12,135 nucleotides of DNA, taken from JANOXC01 sp031418215. GTDB taxonomy: Bacteria > Bacteroidota > Bacteroidia > AKYH767-A > OLB10. Below are positions 1 through 6,389 of this stretch, one piece after another. The stretch spans positions 1-12,135 of the forward strand of contig JANOXC010000056.1 of assembly GCA_031418215.1 (NCBI GenBank). Direction: 5' to 3'. How positions within the stretch are numbered: the stretch's first letter is position 1; each line of letters begins with the position of its first letter. The position numbers and the translations under genes are program-made. Below the pieces are notes generated by a model. The model worked only from the letters and a program-made list of their open reading frames with translations, had not been told where the DNA came from and did no database searches.

Positions 1-540
1 ATGATTTCTACTTCGTTTTGGAGTGCAGACGGCAAACCAATTTCAGCAGAAGAATTTTTAAATAACCTGTTTGGAGAATTGCCAAACCTTTTCAAAAGTG
101 AAGATGAATTGCGGACACTTTGGAGCAATCCACTTACCAGACGGACACTATTAGAAAAATTAGATGCAGCAGGTTTTGGTAAAGACGAATTGACCACTTT
201 ACAAAAACTCATTGACGCTGAAAAAAGCGACTTGTTTGATGTGTTGGAATATGTGTTTAACAGCGACATAAAACCAATGACACGAGAAGCACGGGTAGCA
301 GCAGCACAAGCAACCATCTTCGCATTACTTGACAACAAGCAAAGAGAATTTATAGAATTTGTATTGAGCAAATACGTTGAGACAGGCGTAGAAGAACTTG
401 ACCAAGAGAAATTACCAATCTTGCTGACAAACAAATATCAATCGTTAGAAGATGCCAAAGACATTTTGGGTGACTTTGCAAACATCAGCCAACTGTTTAT
501 AGAATTTCAACAACATTTATACAAACGGAAAGTAGCATAA
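1..540 (+). CDS. hsdR: Type I restriction enzyme R subunit, C-terminal part (partial)
   Basis: These 179 residues match the C-terminal domain of EcoEI-like HsdR subunits (EcoEI_R_C type). Recognisable stretches are DGKPISAEEFLNNLFGELP near residue 10, LIDAEKSDLFDVLEYV near 67, the DNKQREFIEFVLSKYV segment near 110, and the end FIEFQQHLYKRKVA before TAA. HsdR is the ATP-driven translocase and endonuclease subunit of type I restriction-modification complexes. Its nuclease and helicase domains would lie to the left, outside the window. The ATG at position 1 is very probably an internal methionine, since whole HsdR proteins are several times longer. HsdM and HsdS are not visible. The gene ends at 540 and is followed by repeat-rich non-coding DNA, which fits an accessory region boundary. 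Confidence 0.85.
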   Translation: MISTSFWSADGKPISAEEFLNNLFGELPNLFKSEDELRTLWSNPLTRRTLLEKLDAAGFGKDELTTLQKLIDAEKSDLFDVLEYVFNSDIKPMTREARVAAAQATIFALLDNKQREFIEFVLSKYVETGVEELDQEKLPILLTNKYQSLEDAKDILGDFANISQLFIEFQQHLYKRKVA

Positions 541-711
541 TGACAGGACACAGCCGACATATAGCCAGCGCTTCGCAGTCATACACATTTGCAAGCCTCA
601 CAAACCAGCACACAAGCCAAAGCTTGCAAAAGAGTGTGCCTGCCTAACCGCACGGACAAAGCATCGTAGACGAAAGAAAAACCATGACAGAGAGAAGAGC
701 AGCTTGTAACA
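541..711. repeat. Non-coding, repeat-like spacer after hsdR
   Basis: No credible gene is present. The sequence contains an imperfect inverted repeat: 584-596 (CACATTTGCAAGC) against 622-638 (GCTTGCAAAAGAGTGTG). The GCTTCGCAG...CACATTTG string at 569-591 resembles the loop of the palindromic repeat copy at 6213-6365 (GCTTCGCAGACACATTTG at 6257-6274), so this spacer may be a diverged relative of that family. Its relation to hsdR termination is not clear. Confidence 0.4.
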
Positions 712-777
712 CGGGTTTGGCAAAAGTGGCGGTTCAGTACTCCGCAGACAGTTTTGTGTAAACCTATTTCAGGACAA
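712..777. repeat. Palindromic intergenic repeat, copy A, left arm only
   Basis: Positions 712-750 match copy B at 4166-4204 almost base for base (CGGGTTTGGCAAAAGTGGCG then the CTCCGCAGACAG loop). Positions 753-777 are identical over 25 nt to 6270-6294 in copy C. The right arm present in B (4222-4240) and C (6341-6351) is missing. Copy A runs instead into the sucA-like fragment that begins at about 783. The stop codon of that fragment (769-771, minus strand) lies inside this repeat. Confidence 0.7.
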
Positions 778-1959
778 TACACCCACCACTTTTTCAAAAA
801 CCTTTTCAATCAACTCACGCTGTTCTCTTTCATGTGCATGATGAGAACCGGTTGCCGGACTGGCACTGGCAGGACGACAGATAACGCTGAGTTGAACATC
901 TTTTAGGGTACGAAGTAAATAACCCCAGGCTCCCATATTTTCCGGTTCTTCCTGCACCCAGGTATATGTCGTTGCTTTCTTATACCTGGATAAAAGCTGT
1001 TTTAATTGTTTTTCAGGAAACGGATAAAGCTGTTCGATGCGGATTATTGCAACGTCATTTGCCTGTTCTTTTTCTTTTTGTTCAAGCAACTCATAATATA
1101 TTTTGCCACTGCAAAAGACAATTCTGGTTGTTGAATTCGCTGCTGCTGCTGCATCATCAAATATTTCTGAAAACTTTCCTGTAGCCAAATCGTCCAATGA
1201 AGAAACACAGCGTGGATGTCGCAATAAACTTTTTGGAGTGAGTACAACAAGGGGTTTCCTGAATTCTCGCTTCAATTGGCGACGTAAAACATGAAAAAAA
1301 TTGGCGGGAGTTGTACAATTCACCACCTGCATATTTTGTTCCGCACATAAACCAAGAAAACGTTCCAGTCTTGCACTGCTGTGCTCTGCTCCCTGTCCTT
1401 CGAACCCATGGGGCAATAGCATAACAATGCCATTCATCCTCCTCCATTTATCTTCTGCGCTGCTGATGTACTGGTCAATAACGATCTGCGCACCATTCAT
1501 GAAATCGCCAAATTGCGCTTCCCAAATTACCAATGCATTAGGACGAGTCATGGCATAACCATATTCAAATCCTAATACAGCATATTCACTCAATAAGGAG
1601 TTATATATATTGAACGCAGACTGGTTTTCGCTAATATGATTAAGCGGTGTAAACTGATCATCAGTATCTTCAATACGAACCACTGCATGACGGTGAGAAA
1701 AAGTTCCTCGCTCAACATCTTGACCTGAAAACCTTACGTCATGTCCTTCTATCAGTAAGGAACCATAAGCCAGCAATTCTCCCATTGCCCAGTCAAGCTT
1801 ACCGCCATTTTGAAGCATCGCTTTTCGGTCTGCAAAAAGTCTTGTTGTTTTGTTAAAGAAGTTTTTATCGGCAGGCAAGGAAGTAATTTTCTCACCAATG
1901 TCAATTACTGTATTTTTATTAACTCCTGTTGCAGGCGACTGATCAAAATCATTTTCATT
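769..1959 (-). pseudogene. Displaced 3' fragment of sucA (2-oxoglutarate dehydrogenase E1), residues 519-911 equivalent
   Basis: The minus strand from 1959 to 783 encodes 393 residues that align without gaps to residues 519-911 of the complete sucA product in this window, with 29 differences. The homology starts abruptly at NENDFDQSP and continues to VFEKVVG. It then reads V-L-S into a stop borrowed from repeat copy A. The fragment carries the transketolase-type pyrimidine-binding domain and the C-terminal E1 domain. It lacks the N-terminal region and the ThDP-binding GDG/NN motif, so it cannot be a working E1 alone. The frame has no internal stop or frameshift, and the changes are mostly conservative or silent. 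Reading upstream gives an in-frame ATG at 2043, but those 28 extra residues come from DNA that encodes another protein in a different frame. I treat this as a relic of recombination and not as a gene. Confidence 0.85.
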
Positions 1960-2443
1960 TTGCTCCACCAAACACAACACCCAAAACAAGCAACGCAAGA
2001 CCACTAAGCAAAATTCCACCGACCCATTTTTCAGCATCAGCACTTTTGCGTTGGTTATAGCAAGCAGTGTTCGTATAAGTTTGACAGTTGTAAGTAATCG
2101 GTTTGTAACTCTCTCCTCTTAGAATTTCATTCAAACCAATTTCAATAACTTTCAGTGGAGTGTTTGAACATTTCTCATTGTAGATATACAAAGGCATTCC
2201 TTTTACAAATTCCTTTTGAGTAGTGATGTGTGCCTTACCATAATGATAATGGTTGTGCAGAAAATATCCGACACCGTTTATATCAACACCGAGAAAAATC
2301 CCTGCATGTTTCACTTGTGAGATAGTTCCAATCTTGTAGCGGTTATAAACTTTGCCGCTATTTTCGTTGAAGTAAATTGTAAAAATGCTTCCGTCATTTT
2401 TTACAATCTCAACTTTGTCATTATAGAGGTAGAAATATTTCAT
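1955..2443 (-). CDS. Putative membrane-anchored permuted papain/LRAT-like protein
   Basis: This 162-residue protein has no certain family. Its motif order recalls circularly permuted NlpC/P60-LRAT-type thiol enzymes: a His in VKHAGIFLGVD (H46), a His-rich stretch LHNHYHYGKAHIT (62-74), then a Cys in TYNCQTYTNTAC (C120). In that fold the His precedes the Cys, and the NC motif is typical. Residues 141-160 (VGGILLSGLALLVLGVVFGG) form one C-terminal hydrophobic helix, predicting a tail anchor with the enzyme-like part in the cytoplasm. The start ATG (2441-2443) overlaps the end of the upstream gene by 23 nt, which suggests translational coupling in the toxin-antitoxin operon. The last codon AAA (1960-1958) spans the junction with the sucA-like fragment and the TGA (1957-1955) lies inside that fragment, so the original C-terminus may have been altered. 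Enzyme activity and substrate are inference. Confidence 0.6.
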   Translation of the reverse strand: MKYFYLYNDKVEIVKNDGSIFTIYFNENSGKVYNRYKIGTISQVKHAGIFLGVDINGVGYFLHNHYHYGKAHITTQKEFVKGMPLYIYNEKCSNTPLKVIEIGLNEILRGESYKPITYNCQTYTNTACYNQRKSADAEKWVGGILLSGLALLVLGVVFGGAK

Positions 2444-2648
2444 GATTTAATTTTTTTCTGTTATACGGTTTTTGATTTGTTGGGTGAAGTGAAATATCTT
2501 CAGCAGCTACTTTTGAATAGACAGCATCAACACTTCTTTTTAATTCATAAGCAATCAACGGAGTTGGAGTATTTCCATCGGCTAACTTTTCAAGTTTTTT
2601 CAAATCGGCTGCCGACCATTCTTTACCTGAGTTTTGTAAATATTTCAT
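2421..2648 (-). CDS. Small SANT/Myb-like helix-turn-helix protein
   Basis: The 75-residue product resembles a widespread family of very short Bacteroidota proteins with a SANT/Myb-like three-helix pattern. Visible parts are NSGKEWSAADLKKLEKLADGNTPT (6-29), IAYELKRSVDAVYSKVAAEDISL (32-54) and the end TNQKPYNRKK (57-66). Such domains often bind DNA or protein, but no function is established here. It starts 8 nt after the toxin gene stop and overlaps the next gene by 23 nt, so it is part of the same minus-strand operon. The nine residues after NRKK come from a frame that follows a run of seven A; relatives commonly seem to end near PYNRKK, so a one-base slip in that run is possible. That comparison rests on memory of the family and not on an alignment. 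Confidence 0.65.
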   Translation of the reverse strand: MKYLQNSGKEWSAADLKKLEKLADGNTPTPLIAYELKRSVDAVYSKVAAEDISLHPTNQKPYNRKKLNHEIFLPL

Positions 2649-2656
2649 TGTTGTAT

Positions 2657-3010
2657 TTATTTAAAGTTTGATAAAATTCTTTGTTTGTCCTCATTCTCCT
2701 TATCGTCCTTGTGATACAGTCCTACAAAAATTATTTTTTCTGCTTTCTCATAGTAAGCGTAAATCAAACGCAAACCTGAATTCACACCACGACCCTTTAA
2801 CGCTTTACAGGCAATCTTTTTTACTTTGATTACACAAGTTTCTATTCCCAATCCATTTATTCTGTAACTAAACGGTGGGCTTTCTCCGGGCTCATCATTC
2901 AGGTCTTGCTTCACTACATCCAAATCATCATTCAGTGTTCTGAATTTTTTAAGAAGTTGTTTCAAGTCCTTTTTGAATTCCAATAATTCTTCAAATTGAA
3001 TCTTCTTCAT
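2657..3010 (-). CDS. RelE/ParE-family type II toxin
   Basis: The 117-residue protein has the pattern of a common Bacteroidota RelE-like toxin family. An N-terminal basic amphipathic region (FKKDLKQLLKKFRTLNDDLD, 12-31) is followed by INGLGIETCVIKVKKIACKALKGRG (51-75), NSGLRLIYAYYE (77-88), the strand KIIFVGLYHKDD (92-103) and the tail ENEDKQRILSNF. Family members fold as small alpha/beta proteins, and many cleave mRNA at the ribosome. Which residues are catalytic here cannot be assigned with confidence. The ATG at 3008-3010 overlaps the 3' end of the Panacea-domain gene by 20 nt, giving the order antitoxin then toxin. No frameshift or stop interrupts this gene, although its presumed antitoxin is split, so toxin activity or antitoxin read-through is a real question. 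Confidence 0.8.
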   Translation of the reverse strand: MKKIQFEELLEFKKDLKQLLKKFRTLNDDLDVVKQDLNDEPGESPPFSYRINGLGIETCVIKVKKIACKALKGRGVNSGLRLIYAYYEKAEKIIFVGLYHKDDKENEDKQRILSNFK

Positions 3011-3293
3011 CTTCTTGATATGTTCTTACTGAATAAGGTGGTCGTCTGTAAAAAGCTAACTCATAATTTATTTCGTCATTCGTTTCGGTAGCTTTCCAAG
3101 GTTTATCACCGTGAGAATAATTACTAATCATGGCAGCACTCCAATCACTCATTTGTTCAATCACTTTGTCAATCACTTCCTTTTCACTTGCTTTCAATTC
3201 AGTCAAATCAGCTTTCGTAAGAGGACTGTAACGGGTTTGTGTTTTGTCATAATACTCTGTTTTAATTCTTTGAATCAATCCTTTCTCCATCAT
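2991..3293 (-). CDS. C-terminal half of the Panacea-domain antitoxin, downstream of an in-frame stop
   Basis: This 100-residue frame is the direct continuation of the HTH-Panacea gene at 3312-3797. Both are in the same frame, separated only by TAA (3314-3312) and six codons reading D-T-I-I-G-Q. Its sequence has the C-terminal signature of the Panacea/SocA-like domain (DUF4065): YSPLTKADLTELKASEKEVIDKV, then MSDWSAAMISNYSHGDKPW, then YELAFYRRPPYSVRTYQ. It ends in an acidic tail. The ATG pair at 3293-3288 offers a place where a ribosome could restart about 20 nt after the stop, giving a two-piece antitoxin, but no SD-like signal supports this. The alternatives are a dead antitoxin, stop-codon read-through or a sequencing error. 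Confidence 0.6.
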   Translation of the reverse strand: MMEKGLIQRIKTEYYDKTQTRYSPLTKADLTELKASEKEVIDKVIEQMSDWSAAMISNYSHGDKPWKATETNDEINYELAFYRRPPYSVRTYQEDEEDSI

Positions 3294-3311
3294 TTGCCCA
3301 ATGATTGTATC

Positions 3312-3314
3312 TTA
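3312..3314 (-). other. In-frame TAA that splits the Panacea antitoxin
   Basis: Reading the minus strand, YGPVPQK is followed by TAA and then DTIIGQMMEKGL in the same frame. The 807 nt from 3797 to 2991 make 269 codons with this one internal stop. A single substitution from TAT or TAC (Tyr), TTA (Leu), CAA, AAA or GAA would restore an uninterrupted protein of 268 residues. No base insertion or deletion is needed. Confidence 0.9.
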
Positions 3315-3797
3315 CTTTTGAGGCACGGGACCATAAGGCAACTTGCGATATTTTGCACCAGTCAAATGCTCTTCATACAATTCGTAGTAATTGAAATCAG
3401 AAAAATAAAGCAATTTGTAAAGAACCGTTTCGCCAACATTTGGTTTGCCTGCACATCTTTCTAAAATGTAGAGCAACACATTTTTAAACTTGCTGACATG
3501 CAACGTAGGAACTGAAATTCGTTCTTCAACCTTTTTTGGTTTTGCTTCGGCTTTGCCTTCCACATCTTGAATGACTGTAAAATTTTTAGACATGAAATCA
3601 TCTAACGAAAAACCCAAGATCAACGACAAGCGTTGCAATTCAAGAACATCAACACTTCTGTTTCCTAACTCAATTTGAGCCAATGATGGTCGGGATATTT
3701 TGACACTTTTGGCCAAATCCTCTTGAGACAACCCTTTCATTTTACGAAGTTCAGTTATCCTCTGACCTATTTGCTTTTGTGACAAATTTGTGCTCAT
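3312..3797 (-). CDS. XRE-type HTH plus N-terminal part of a Panacea-domain antitoxin
   Basis: Residues 6-69 form an XRE-family helix-turn-helix (QRITELRKMKGLSQEDLA, then ISRPSLAQIELGNRSV). A lysine-rich linker (about 80-95) leads to the start of a Panacea/SocA-like domain (DUF4065), with the diagnostic ETVLYKLLYFSDFNYYELY near 122-140 and LTGAKYRKLPYGPVPQ near 145-160. Panacea proteins are known as promiscuous antitoxins that neutralise unrelated toxins and as proteolytic adaptors (SocA). Here the partner is the RelE-like gene immediately downstream. The protein stops at residue 161 because of the TAA described at 3312-3314, so about half of the Panacea domain is lost unless read-through or restart occurs. 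The HTH is intact, so operator binding may persist. The ATG at 3797 lies 29 nt downstream of a good Bacteroidota -7 box. Confidence 0.75.
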   Translation of the reverse strand: MSTNLSQKQIGQRITELRKMKGLSQEDLAKSVKISRPSLAQIELGNRSVDVLELQRLSLILGFSLDDFMSKNFTVIQDVEGKAEAKPKKVEERISVPTLHVSKFKNVLLYILERCAGKPNVGETVLYKLLYFSDFNYYELYEEHLTGAKYRKLPYGPVPQK

Positions 3798-3826
3798 ATC
3801 AATTTATTTATTTCAATTCAACAGGG

Positions 3827-3867
3827 CAAAGATAAGCATTGTTCTAATTCAAAACAAAATATTGTTC
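3827..3867 (-). promoter_or_regulatory. Promoter and probable autoregulatory operator of the antitoxin operon
   Basis: On the minus strand, TTTG (3858-3855) is followed by 20 nt and then TATCTTTG (3834-3827). This fits the Bacteroidota sigma consensus TTTG-N19~21-TAnnTTTG. Two identical GAACAAT copies (3867-3861 and 3844-3838), 23 bp apart, flank the -33 element. Direct repeats at this place suit binding by the HTH protein encoded just downstream; that link is inference. Confidence 0.6.
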
Positions 3868-4147
3868 AAAAATCTTACAAATAGTTTTCAACAGGTTGTT
3901 TACTGAGAATATGAATAAAGCCTACCCAGAAAAACACACTCTTAAAAAACGCTGCAAACCAACGCCAAAAGCAATTTTTTTTAAGAGAGTTTTTTTTCGC
4001 CACCCAAGAAAAATCCACACTTCCTTTTTTTCCAAATTTATTTTTCCCACCGCACGGGCTTACTGCAAATTTGATAATGACGACATCTAACAATAATTCT
4101 TTCGGAGACCATACCAATATTGACACTTTACCACTTCGAACAGACAG
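3868..4147. other. Non-coding spacer with an AT-rich hairpin
   Basis: No convincing gene is seen here; open frames in it have no recognisable protein character. An 11-bp perfect inverted repeat, CTCTTAAAAAA at 3939-3949 against TTTTTTAAGAG at 3977-3987, encloses a 27-nt loop. Further T-tracts follow at 3990-3998 and 4026-4032. It could fold in RNA from either strand but lacks the GC-rich stem of a typical intrinsic terminator. Confidence 0.4.
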
Positions 4148-4262
4148 TAGGGCATCTGCTAAAAGCGGGTTTGGCAAAAGTGGCGGTTCAGTGCTCCGCA
4201 GACAGTTTTGTGCTCCGAAATCGCCAACTTCTTAAACCCGCAAAACGATACCGGAAACCCTA
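4148..4262. repeat. Palindromic intergenic repeat, copy B (most complete)
   Basis: The outer arms TAGGG (4148-4152) and CCCTA (4258-4262) pair. Inside them CGGGTTT (4166-4172) pairs with AAACCCG (4234-4240), and TGGCG (4181-4185) pairs with CGCCA (4222-4226), around a loop containing CTCCGCAGACAG. The same plan recurs at 6213-6365, and the left half recurs at 712-777. The shared start AGGGCATC (4149-4156 and 6213-6220) and conserved loop argue for a dispersed non-autonomous repeat family. It contains no gene. Confidence 0.65.
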
Positions 4263-4510
4263 TTATCTGCAGTGAAAAACGGGTAATTTATAAACTTAAG
4301 TAACAGTTTTCTGACTACTTAGGACAACAATTTACTTCGTTACTGTGAGTTAAACAAATCAAGCTCCAGACAACAAAACAAATTTTAATTCTGCTCTGCT
4401 TCACAGTGTTTTAAATAAGTAATTAATTCTTAAAAGTAAGATTAAATTAATTAATATTGGCTCATCTATTATTGCTACTACATTCATCTATCCTATTTGT
4501 TAAATCTACT

Positions 4511-6103
4511 ATGAACCAAAAAACAACTTCTCTTTTCTCGATTCTTTTTGTAATACTATCAATCGGAATTCTGAAAGCACAAACACTTTCAACTATAATT
4601 TCAGGTCCCGAAAATAAATTAGAAATGAATGAGCGCACGCTTAAAGTTCTGGGGACCGATGGTGACGGACTCTATGTGCTTAGTTCCTCAAGGAGCCTTA
4701 CAGGAGGTATGATGGAGAAATTTAAAATTCAAAAATACGATGTCGCTAATTTTACAAAAAAATGGGTGAAAGATTTTTCATTAAATATTTCTTCTGAACC
4801 ATTTGAAGCCGCCTATTTAGTGAAAGGCAAAGTGTTGGTCTTTTATTCGACATGGGAAAAGACGGATAAAACTAAGACATTAAATATTAAGACTATCTCT
4901 TCTACAGGAGAAATCAAAGATGATCCGAATAAGGAGGGACGAATCAAATCAGGGATGTTTGATTTCGCAAAAAGAGATTTTTACTTTGCTTTTTCACCAG
5001 ACAGTTCAAAAATTCTTGTGGTAAATAAATTTCAGGACAAGAAAAAACCTGAAGAGGTCACGGCAGTGCTTCTGGATGCAATTTCTTTTAAGAAGATTTG
5101 GGAGAAAACGATTCCTAATAAATTTAACAATGCTTCAGTATTGTCATATTTCTATCGTACAGATAATGCTGGAAATTTGTATTACCTGTTGTCCTATTTA
5201 ACTACCGATATAGTGAATAATGTTTTTTGCAAAACCAAGGCTGCTGATGTAGAGCCGACTTCAATGCCATTGCAATTAGAATCAGGGAGAATAACCAACA
5301 GCAATCTTTTTAGTCGTTTGAAGGATTTCAATTACGATAATGCGGGAATAAGATTTATTGAAAGTGCAAATGAGATTTCATATGAATTAACAAGTGAAGG
5401 GCAATTGTATATTGGCGGTATTTTTAAAGATTTCAAGCAAAGAAAAGCTGGGATGTTTCAATATTTGATTGACGCTGAAACAATGAAGACATTAAATAAA
5501 AAAGAAGAATTTTTTGATGCATCCATAGAGAACTCGTTTTCCTCATTCGGAAAAGTGAAGACCTCCTTCGGCTGCGATTTTGCTATCCATAAAATTGAAC
5601 AGGTGAAAGGTACATTCTTCGTTTTTGCAGATGCATTTAATTTGGTTGGATTTAATCCGGACAACACGGTGCTATCCGATACTTATGGGCAACTTCTCTT
5701 TACTTCTAAACAAGGTGAAATGGGATGGTCAGTGTTTTTGCCCGGTAAATCAAGAAACGTAGGTGCCGAACAAAATACCCTTCAAGTGTATTCCGGAAAC
5801 GGCAAACTGAATTTATGTTACGGTATTCCCGACCCGAAAACAATTTCAGGCTCTTCCTTAGCTCCGTTACAAGCCAAATTCGAAGCAGCAAAGAATGCAA
5901 AAAACGACATAACATTCCTCTCAATTTCTGAGAAGGGAATTGATGATGTATTCGGTTATTCAACTCCAAACAAAAAAGAGAGTATTTATTTATTGGACAA
6001 TTTCATTACATTGAATGGTTCATTCTTGCTACCTTTTATTGATTTCAATAATATGACGGGGAAAAGTAATTATATAAAATTTGTACTAGTTGGTTTGAAA
6101 TAA
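4511..6103 (+). CDS. Secreted protein of unknown function, possibly beta-propeller-like
   Basis: The 530-residue product begins MNQKTTSLFSILFVILSIG and has a clear signal peptide ending near GILKAQ (about residue 24), so it is exported. I chose the ATG at 4511 because an upstream TTG at 4457 would place 18 extra residues before the signal peptide. The mature part is rich in short alternating strands. It contains propeller-like phrases such as DGDGLYVLSSS, FSPDSSKILVV (near 161-171), DNAGNLYYLLSYL and SEGQLYIGGIF, recalling TolB-like or WD-like blades, but no blade repeat is regular enough to assign a family. There is no C-terminal sorting domain or lipobox. The gene stands alone, with 700 bp of non-coding DNA upstream and repeat copy C downstream. 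A weak promoter may exist (TTG 4472-4474, TATTTG 4495-4500). It lies between the two sucA copies. Confidence 0.7.
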   Translation: MNQKTTSLFSILFVILSIGILKAQTLSTIISGPENKLEMNERTLKVLGTDGDGLYVLSSSRSLTGGMMEKFKIQKYDVANFTKKWVKDFSLNISSEPFEAAYLVKGKVLVFYSTWEKTDKTKTLNIKTISSTGEIKDDPNKEGRIKSGMFDFAKRDFYFAFSPDSSKILVVNKFQDKKKPEEVTAVLLDAISFKKIWEKTIPNKFNNASVLSYFYRTDNAGNLYYLLSYLTTDIVNNVFCKTKAADVEPTSMPLQLESGRITNSNLFSRLKDFNYDNAGIRFIESANEISYELTSEGQLYIGGIFKDFKQRKAGMFQYLIDAETMKTLNKKEEFFDASIENSFSSFGKVKTSFGCDFAIHKIEQVKGTFFVFADAFNLVGFNPDNTVLSDTYGQLLFTSKQGEMGWSVFLPGKSRNVGAEQNTLQVYSGNGKLNLCYGIPDPKTISGSSLAPLQAKFEAAKNAKNDITFLSISEKGIDDVFGYSTPNKKESIYLLDNFITLNGSFLLPFIDFNNMTGKSNYIKFVLVGLK

Positions 6104-6212
6104 TCAACCCGCTGCGAAGGATTTCAAATTCTTCACACTTTTTATTTGGAAAAAATAATATAAGAAATTGAAGAAATGTGTAATGGATAATCTGACATTT
6201 CGCTCAAACTAA

Positions 6213-6365
6213 AGGGCATCCGGTAACAAGGGGTTTGCGATAGCGGGGGTTCCGTGCTTCGCAGACACATTTGTGTAAACCTATTTCAGGACAAGACATT
6301 TGGTTCTCCGCATCAACATTTGTGGTGAAAATCGCCACCTTCGCAAAGCCCGAAACCGCTACTGT
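6213..6365. repeat. Palindromic intergenic repeat, copy C, with extended loop
   Basis: GGGGTTTGCGA (6230-6240) faces TCGCAAAGCCC (6341-6351), 10 of 11 positions pairing. An outer CGGT (6221-6224) pairs with ACCG (6355-6358). The loop holds GCTTCGCAGACACATTTG and the 25-nt block 6270-6294 that is identical in copy A, followed by extra sequence absent from copy B. It lies in the 286-bp gap between the secreted-protein gene and the sucA stop and could form a strong RNA hairpin downstream of both convergent genes. A terminator role is plausible, but no U-tract follows the stem. Confidence 0.65.
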
Positions 6366-6389
6366 TTGTAAAAAAAACAAAGCATAAGA

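Noticed and set aside
642..735. attC-like recombination site (GCCTAAC at 642-648 fits RYYYAAC)
   Set aside because: No matching GTTRRRY end is found at a suitable distance, and there is no integron integrase or cassette series in the window.
579..809. A minus-strand open frame of 76 residues in the hsdR-sucA fragment spacer
   Set aside because: It runs through repeat sequence, is Cys-rich without pattern, and overlaps the sucA-derived sequence in a different frame.
1960..2043. Start of the sucA fragment at ATG 2043 as a genuine fusion protein
   Set aside because: The 28 added residues are a frame shadow of the membrane helix of the 162-residue protein on the same strand. There is no sign that this start is used.
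3875..4177. A 100-residue minus-strand open frame covering the AT-rich hairpin and part of repeat B
   Set aside because: It begins inside the palindromic repeat, has unusual Phe/Trp/Lys-rich composition and no recognisable domain. The DNA is better explained as repeat and spacer.
712..4262. CRISPR array made of the repeated palindromes
   Set aside because: The copies are few, long, widely separated and differ in sequence and length. There are no regular spacers and no cas genes.
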